A stretch of 64,000 nucleotides of DNA, taken from contig JAWPHD010000226.1 in assembly GCA_037043455.1 (NCBI GenBank), positions 248,001-312,000 of the forward strand, given 5' to 3'. Positions 33,401 to 42,400 of this stretch are shown piece by piece. A program made the translations under genes and the position numbers. Every line of letters begins with the position of its first letter. The first letter of the stretch is position 1. The notes under the pieces were generated by a model. It was given only the letters and a program-made list of their open reading frames with translations. It was not told the origin of the DNA and made no database searches. The DNA comes from Cyrtodaria siliqua. Its lineage: Eukaryota; Mollusca; Bivalvia; Adapedonta; Hiatellidae.

Positions 33401-36400
33401 GTTTGTGATCATATTGAAGAATGTGTCCTTTGGTTGACATTATTTGGTGGTGCACATTGATGATTATTCTGTTTTCTTCCGGGTTTTTGTCATTTTCATC
33501 AAAAATTTAACATACTTGACACTATATAAAAATATGCCGTCTGATTTTACAAACATTATTTCAGTTTTATATTGAAATAATATAAAGTTTGTGCTACACA
33601 ATAAATACATTTCCTATTTTAAATCAGTAAAAATGAAAGTGTGTAATCGTGCTTAAAAAACACCATTTACAGTGTATTTCTTTATATTAAAATACTGCAA
33701 AACGCACTTCGTTTAAATCGAGACTTCAATTATGTACTCAAAAGGATAATATTGAAAGTTATCCGAAAAAGCGAAATGCATTTGCGTTCGTTGCATTCGT
33801 TTTCAACGTTTAGCGTTTTAAAAAATGCATTCATCGTTCGTTTTTTAAAACGCTGAACACTGAAAACGAACGAAACGAACGAAATGCATTTTTAAAATAT
33901 AGATCGTGCAACGTTCATTCTGCGTTTTGCGTTCATTTTCCGTTCGTTCAGCATTTATTTGGGGTACTTGAACGCAACTGGGTCTGTAAGCATACCTTAG
34001 AATCATCAGGATTTTCCTCTGTAAACCCTCTTACGTTCACCCATTCTATCATAAGCCCGCGTAATGCTACTTGAGCCTTCAAAATTCTCCCTAAACTTAT
34101 CTGAAAGTTCAAACATAATAAACAAATAAATTTACTGTTCTGTTCTTAAATTGTAAAATAATAGAAATATAATTAACTTTAAAATTATCTATAGAAACAT
34201 TTAATGTGTTACCTATGTGCTATTCTGTTAAGACTTTCCTTCACAAAACTCTGTATTCTGCCTAACTGCGAGGTATAAAACTCTGTACTGTGCCTGACTG
34301 TGAGGTATAACACGCTGTACTCCCCCTAACTTTGAGGTATAAAACTCTGTACTCCGTCTAACTGTGAGGTATAATACAATACTCTGTACTTCACCTAAAT
34401 GTGAGGTATAACACTGTATTCTGTCTAACTGTGAGGTAACATACTCTGTACTCTGCCTAACAGTGAGCTGTGAGGTATAACACTGCACTCTGCCTAATTG
34501 TGAAGTAGAACACTGTACTCTGCCAAACTGTGAGGTATAACACTGTACTCTGCCTAACTGTGAGGTATAACACTGTACTCTGCCTAACTGTGAGGTATGA
34601 CACTGTACTCTGTCTGTGATGTATAACCTGTACTCTGCCTAACTGTGAGTTATAACACTGTACTCTGCCTAACTGTGAGGTATAACACTGTACTATGCCT
34701 AACTGTGAGGTATAACACTGTACTCTGTCTGTGATGTATAACCTGTACTCTGCCTAACTGTGAGGTATAACACTGTACTATGCCTAACTGTGAGGTATAA
34801 CACTTTACTCTGTCTGTGATGTATAACCTGTACTCTGCCTAACTGTGAGGTATAACACTGTACTATGCCTAACTGTGAGGTATAACACTGTACTCTGTCT
34901 GTGATGTATAACCTGTACTCTGCATAACTGTGAGGTACAACACTGTACTATGCCTAACTGTGAGGTATAACACTGTACTCTGTCTAACAGTGAGATATAA
35001 AACTCTGTACTCCACCTAAATGTGAGATACAAAACTCTGTGTTAGATACAAAACTCTGTACTCCACCTAATTGTGAGATACAAAATGTTGTACTCCACCT
35101 AATTGTGAAATTCAAAACTCTCTACTCCACCTAACTGTGAGATACAAAACTCAGTACTCCACCTAATTGTCAGATACAAAACTCTGTACTCCACCTAATT
35201 GTGAGATACAAAACTGTACTCCACCTAATTGTGTGAAATACAAAACCGTGTACTAAACCTAATTGTGAGGTATAACACTGTACTCAACCTAACTGTGAGA
35301 TATAAAACTCTGTACTCCACCTAACTGTGAGGTAACACTATGTACTCTGCCTAACTGTGAGGTATAACTCTGTACTCAACCTAAATGTGAGGTGCAATGT
35401 TGTACTCCACTAACTGTGAGGTATAACACTATGTACTCCACCTGACTGTGAGATATAACACACCTCACACTCTGTACTCCACCTAACTGTGAGGTATAAC
35501 ACTCTGTACACCACCTGTGAGGTATAACACAGTACTCTGTCTAACTGTGAGGTATAATACTCTATACTCCACCTACTCTGTACCTAACTATAACACTGTA
35601 CTCTGCCTAACTGTGAGGTATAACACTATGTACTCCACCTAACTGTGAGGTATAACATTCTGTACTCCACCTGACTGTGAGATATAACACTGTACTCTGC
35701 CTAACTGTGAGGTATAATATGATGTTCTCTGCCTGTGAGGTATAACAATGTGCTCTGCCTAACTGAGAGGTATAACACAGTACTCTGTCTGTGAGGTATA
35801 ATACTCTATACTCCACCTATCTGTGAGGTATAACACTCTGTACTCCACCTAACTGTGAGATATAACACACCTCACACTGTGTACTCCACCTAACTGTGAT
35901 GTATAACACTCTGTACACCACCTAACTGTGAGGTATAACACAGTACTCTGTCTAACTGTGAGGTATAATACTCTATACTCCACCTAACTGTGAGATATAA
36001 CACACCTCACACTCTGTACTCTGTCTAACTGTGAGGTATAATACTCTGTACCTAACTGTGAGGTATAACACTCTGTACTCCACCTAACTGTGATGTATAA
36101 CATTCTGTACTCCACCTAACTGAGAGGTATAACACTCTGTACTCCACCTAACTGTGAGGTATAATACTCTGTACCTAACTGTGAGGTATAACACTGTACT
36201 CTGCCTAACTGCGAGGTATAACACTCTGTACTCCACCTAACTGTGAGGTATAACACTGAGTACTCCACCTAACTGTGAGGTATAACACTGAGTACTCCAC
36301 CTAACTGTGAGGTATAACTCTCAGTACTCCACCTAACTGTGAGGTATAACACTCAGTACTCCACCTAACTGTGAGATATATCACTCTGTACTTCACCTAA

Positions 36401-39400
36401 CTGTGAGGTATAACACTCAGTACTCTAACTGTGAGGTATAACACTCAGTACTCCACCTAACTGTGAGATATAACACTCTGTACTTCACCTAACTGTGAGG
36501 TATAACACTCAGTACTCCACCTAACTGTGAGATATAACACTCTGTACTTCATCTAACTGTGAGGTATAACACTCAATACTCCACCTAACTGTGAGGTATA
36601 ACACTCAGTACTCCACCTAACTGTGAGGTATAACACTCAGTACTCCACCTAAGTGTGAGGTATAACACTCTGTATTCCACCTAACTGTGAAGACCAGAGC
36701 TGACTCACCTGCAGTATGGCATAACTACCAAGTGGTCGCGTTATTACGATGGACAGGTCAGTTGCTTTCTGATTCACTCGGCCTATAAACGCCTCCACTG
36801 CACTGAAACACAGAGGTATATACATAGTCAAACTTGTATTAAGAGACCATTAAAGACAAGATTCAAACTTCCTTTAACACAGGTGCATATCAATAATTTA
36901 CAGCAATACAGTCAGGAAGAGATAGGGTGGTCTCTTAATAGAGCTGGCATTTTGAGAATGTTTGTGTGTATTTATTTTACTATGATGTCCATCCGTTTTT
37001 AGAAAAAAATTACCATGATCTTTACTCTACTGAAATAATGCTGAATTTATTATTGATTATACAAAATGTATACATGTCAATCTATTAGTAACAGCAACCA
37101 TGACAGACCCCAACACTGAAGTACTAAACTAACTGAAACATGCGTATTCTGATGTCATAAAGGTTTATCTGGCTTGCAGAACATCAGTGGTTTGCCTAAA
37201 TGTGAGGTATAACACTGTATTATTCAGTGGTTCACCCATGTGCCGTCACGTGCACAACAATTGCCCAGAGGGGCACCTGGGATGTTCCTCCACCAATGGA
37301 AGCTGCAAAAATCACCATATGACCTTAACTGTTGGTGCGACTATTAAATTCAATCCAATCCAATCCACCATTGTTTGTTTACGTTTATAACTATAAACAA
37401 GACATCATAAGGCAGATGTTGAGTATGTTTGTAATTCTAAGGTTTGCATTCTCTCCAGCACATTACTAAGTCAGTAGGAACTACGTTTAACTGAGTTAAC
37501 TATAAGTGTGTATGCATGGTATATCTTGCATTTGAATATATATATAGAGTTACAGGGCTCTCAATACTGTTGTACGTATTATCTAAATCGGTGGACAATT
37601 GTGAAATACTTTTAAAGAAACTGTCCCGCCAAATAAGGGCATAATTACCTTTCAAAACTGTTTATCAAAACTCTATCCAGGTGTTCAAGTCATATAATAA
37701 TGTATATGTGCTGATTAAAAATATAGGTTTATTCATGACTGAATATGCGTAAAATGTTTTGGGGTTTGGCCTGGCTGGTTCAAGCCATTTATATTGTGTC
37801 TAATGAGTTTGGATTCTCAAAATATATGTTGTATATACACCTCATCGTCAGCAGATTTAGATACAGTGTACAGGTGCTGTAAAATATGCCTGTTGATGGC
37901 AGGATAGAGACTAAGTAATTTTAAAATGTGATCCACACACAGTGTATTAGGCAGAAATTCAAGAACTGGGTTTGCAAATATGCAAACAGGGTGTGCAAAA
38001 TAATTTGCTAACACGCTATGCGCCAATTCACGACAAGTGGGTGTCTCTTGGGTAATTAATTTTTACAGATAAAGGTGAAAAAAATACATTTTAGATCATA
38101 TTTCTTCTATAAATGTGTACAAAACAATAACAATATTGAGAAAGTAAGAGTTTGGAAGTGGTTTTTTTACCCCACCCACTCCCCCAAATATTGGCCGCGA
38201 TTTTTCAAAAACGGCCGTGCAAAAGACGGCTGCACGGTTGGCTGGCTAATACACTGTCCACACATGATCTGGACGCACAGTAAACATGTTAAAAATTACA
38301 CACAGGTGTCGAGAATAAACTGGCAATGTAATTAAATTTACACACATAATCGCGTACTGGGAACCCAAGGGCAGATAATTCATCAAACAATCAATACTTA
38401 CTTGGGTTGTATAGCGTGTCCATTCGGCGGGACTCTCTTCAATCGTTTTGCCTGAACTGCAAAATTGCCTATCTGTTGTGTACGCTTTATTTTTGCGTGT
38501 TGATCCAGCACAGCGGCAGCATGGCCTGCCAACTCTGATACCTGCAGATGATGTAATGAACGTTGTTTGGCTGCTAAATGAAAATGTTGCTCAAAACGAG
38601 AAATCAGGGAGAAAATTTTATTATTCTACTTATTTAAATCAGGAATACAAGCTTCCAAAACAGTTCCTTGATCGCTCGACTAATTATTCACTACGACTCA
38701 TCCAGAACATTGAGGGTAAAATGTTTACTCTTTTTGTTGCATAGGGAAGGTAAATGGATTATGGATTGAGGGTAAAATGGTGGGTCTGTCTGTTACAGGG
38801 AATAAAGCATTATTCTGTTTTGGCCAAACTAAATAAGTCATGTGTTAAACAACAATGTTACTGAACTGATCTCACCTTGTTTGACCATTTGTAAGCGTGT
38901 AGGACCTGATTGTAGACCGGAGTTTTATCTATGGCAGGGTCGATACTCAGGTATATGCTGTTCGGAGTCACTGATGAAAGTGACTGAAGTGAGCCTCCCA
39001 CTTTCTCTAACTCACTGAAAAACAGTAAACATATAGATAACCAGTTATGATGGGTAGCTTCAAACTGCTTTAAACATTTAAATCTCTCTTTCATTAATTA
39101 TGGTCAGCCAAACTGAGACGGACAATGAACGAAATTCATTTAAATTCACTCTTTTATAAGCCTACATGCAAAAAGTATCAGACCTTTAGCTCTTGTATTC
39201 TTAAAACAGCTTTTTATAGATTTTCCTATATATATCTATGAAGAACTGTGGCCCCCAAGGCTGGGGCCAAATTTGACCCCTACGTCAACATTTGAACAAC
39301 ATTTGAACAAACTTGGTAGAGGACCATAATCTAAAAATACGGGCAAAATATAAGACCACACACAGCTCATGTACAGTAGATTCAGTAAAAACATTTACAG

Positions 39401-42400
39401 ATTTTCCTGTATAACTCTGTAAATATATGACTCCTTGGGTGGAGCCAAAATTTGACACCAGGGTTGCCATATGAATAAACTTGGTAGAGGACCACCAGCT
39501 TATGCTACAAGCTAAGTTATCAGACCTCTAACCCTTGTAGTTTCAGAGAAGATTTTTTTAAAGATACCTATGTAATACTAGTTAAACTGTGACCCACTGG
39601 GGTTGGGCCAAATTTGTCCCCAGGGTCACCATTTGAAAAAAAAAAGGTAAATAATGTTTTCTGTAAAGGCACCTGACTGGAGTGTTTAACAGTACCTGTG
39701 ATGTAACATTGGCATTACTCGATTGAATTTAATTGGGTTTTAAGGTGCACCAATGCATGAAAAGGTTATAAGACACCTAACAGGAATGAACATGCCAGGC
39801 TCAACCTCCATTTACATACAGATCAAATATGGAAAATAGGCCTAGAACATTCTTACCTGCAGAACTGCAGAGTTGCTGCAAACTCTATAGTACATGTAGA
39901 CACTCCATTTAATTGAATTGAATTGGATTTTATAGTCGCACCAACAGCTAAGGTCATATGGCGACTTTCCAGCTTCCATTGGTGGAGGAAGACCCCAGGT
40001 GCCCCTCTGGGCAATGTTTGTGCAAGGGCGGGCACCTGGGTAGAACCACCGACGTTCCGCAAGCCAGCTGGATAGCTTCCTCACATAAAGATTCCTAGGC
40101 CCCTGAGGGATCGAACCTACAGTGGTGAGGGGCAAGTGATTTCAAGTCAGAGACGTTAACCACTCGGCCACGTACGCCCCCCACTCCATTTAAGATGCAG
40201 CCACGTTTCCACGTTTGCATACGCAGTGTCATGATAAAGAATTTGAATGAGCATGATAAACAAGAGGCCCAAGAGGGCCTGTAGACGCTCTTCTGGCTAA
40301 TATGGCTCTTATAACATCAATGAAGCGAGTGACTATCGTCTTAAAGAGGCAAAATATAGCATTTTTAACTAAATCAAGAGCCATAACTCTGCCAATACTG
40401 GTCCGATCTGGCTGGTTTTCGAACTTGGCCAGTAGAGATAATAAAAAAATATATAAAAAAAAATATTTAAAAAAAATAAAATAAATAAATAAATATAAAA
40501 ATAATAAAAGAAAAAAAAAGTTAAAAAATCTGGTAAAGATTACATGAAAAATGAAGGCCCTATCATCTTAACCAGGCAAAATATAGCATTTTTAACTTAA
40601 TCAAATGCCATAACTCCGCTGTTACTGGTCCGATGGGTTGGTTTTGGAACTTATCCAAGCTTTTATTGACACTAACAATCTGGTAAAGTTTGTTAAAGAT
40701 CGGATGAAAAATGGAGGCGCTATCGTCTTGAGGCAAAATATAGCATTTTTAACTAAATCAAGGGCCATAACTCTGCTGTTACTGGTCCAATCTGGCTGTT
40801 TTTCAAATTTGTCCGAGCTATCATTGACATTAACAATCTGGTAAAGATCGGATAAAAAATGAACGCCCTATTGTCTTAACGAGGCAAAATATAGCATTTT
40901 TAACTAAATCAAGTGCCATAACTCCGCTGTTACTGGTCCGATTTGGCTGGTTTTCGAACTTGTCCGAGCTTTCAATGACATTAACAATCTGGTAAAGTTT
41001 GGTAAAGATCAGATGAAAAATGAAGGCCCTATCGTCTTAACGAGACAAAAGTTAACGACGGACGGATGAGGGACAACTCGGCATCCCATAAGCTCTGCTG
41101 GCCTTTGGCCAGTAGAGCTAAAAATGACAAAATGAATATGAATGTGTGTGTGTGAGGGGTCCTACCTGTGGGTAGCATTACTCAAAGATCTGACCAAAAT
41201 ATATCCATAAAATCATTCTTGATTGAAAAAGATACCAAAGAAACTGGAAAACATTTGCTAAAGGGTAATGTCCTTTCAGTCACAGATGAATGTACAGGAC
41301 AATTGCATTTGACCTTGAATATTTTACATTTTTGTGAGCATTTTATCATGTTTGGGTAGAGAAGTATAATCATTCATGTTTGGGTAGAGAAGTAATCATT
41401 TTATCATGTTTGGGTAGAGAAGTAATCAGCCCATCCTTTAAAATATATTTATTTGCTGTTTCCCGACCCAGGATTTTATAAGTGGGTAGGCAGGTAGGTG
41501 ATTTTTTTTTTTGCAAAAGACAGTAAAAACGTTAATGAAAGAAAAATATACTAAAGATAGTTAAAAACAATTTTTTTTATAAAGAATTGCTATAAAAAGT
41601 TTTGGGTAGGGCCCTTTTTCGTGGGTAGGTAGGGAAACAGCAAACCAAAATTTTTTTATGGTCGGCCTCATTTTGTCATGTTTAGGTAGAGAAGTAATCA
41701 TTTTGTCATGTTTGGGTAGAGAAGTAATCATTATGTCATGTTTGGGTAGAGAAGTAATCATTTTGTCATGTTTGGGTAGAGAAGAAATTAGTTTATCATG
41801 TTTGGGTAGAGAAGTAATCAGTTTATCATGTTTTAGGTGGGTAGGTAGGTAGGTGAATAATTTTTTTTTTAAAGCAGAAAAATACTCTTAAAATAGCAAA
41901 AAAAGTTTAAAAAACTGCAATAAAAGGTTTTGGGTAGGGCTCTTTTTAGTGAGTAGGTCGAGCACAGCAAACCAACAATTTTTTACGGATGGCCCCATGC
42001 CAGAATAGAATACTTCATAACATCATGGCAACATGACAATAAACAAGCAGGAAATCAAATTATATGATATAATAACATACAGATTGCTAATCAGTCTTCT
42101 CTGACTCTAAAAGTATTCTTTTTGTGTGGCTTTTTAGGGTCAGACTCTGAGGAACTCCTACAGTAAAAACACAGTCATTCACTTTTAACGTTGTCTGCGG
42201 CGTCAGGTCGATAATTTAGCCTAATAAATCAATGTTTAAATACCAAGGGTGACCGTTACAATTTTAATAAGATTTAGATTAATATATAAAACATATATTT
42301 TGGTTCAAATAGCAGAGCCCTAGATAAGGATTTTACTATTTGGGTTTTTCACCCTTCATTTTTTATATTTGGGATTTTCACCCCAATAATTGTTTTCTTA

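Noticed and set aside
34228..35816. Minus-strand Tyr/Ser/Gln-rich repeat proteins
   Set aside because: They arise only from the minisatellite sequence and break at every unit-length change.
34240..36690. CRISPR-like array
   Set aside because: Units are contiguous, with no unique spacers, and the setting is animal nuclear DNA.
38448..38744. 98-codon plus-strand open frame
   Set aside because: It overlaps MED27 exon 3 on the other strand, and that exon has matching splice phases and family motifs. The plus frame has no family features.
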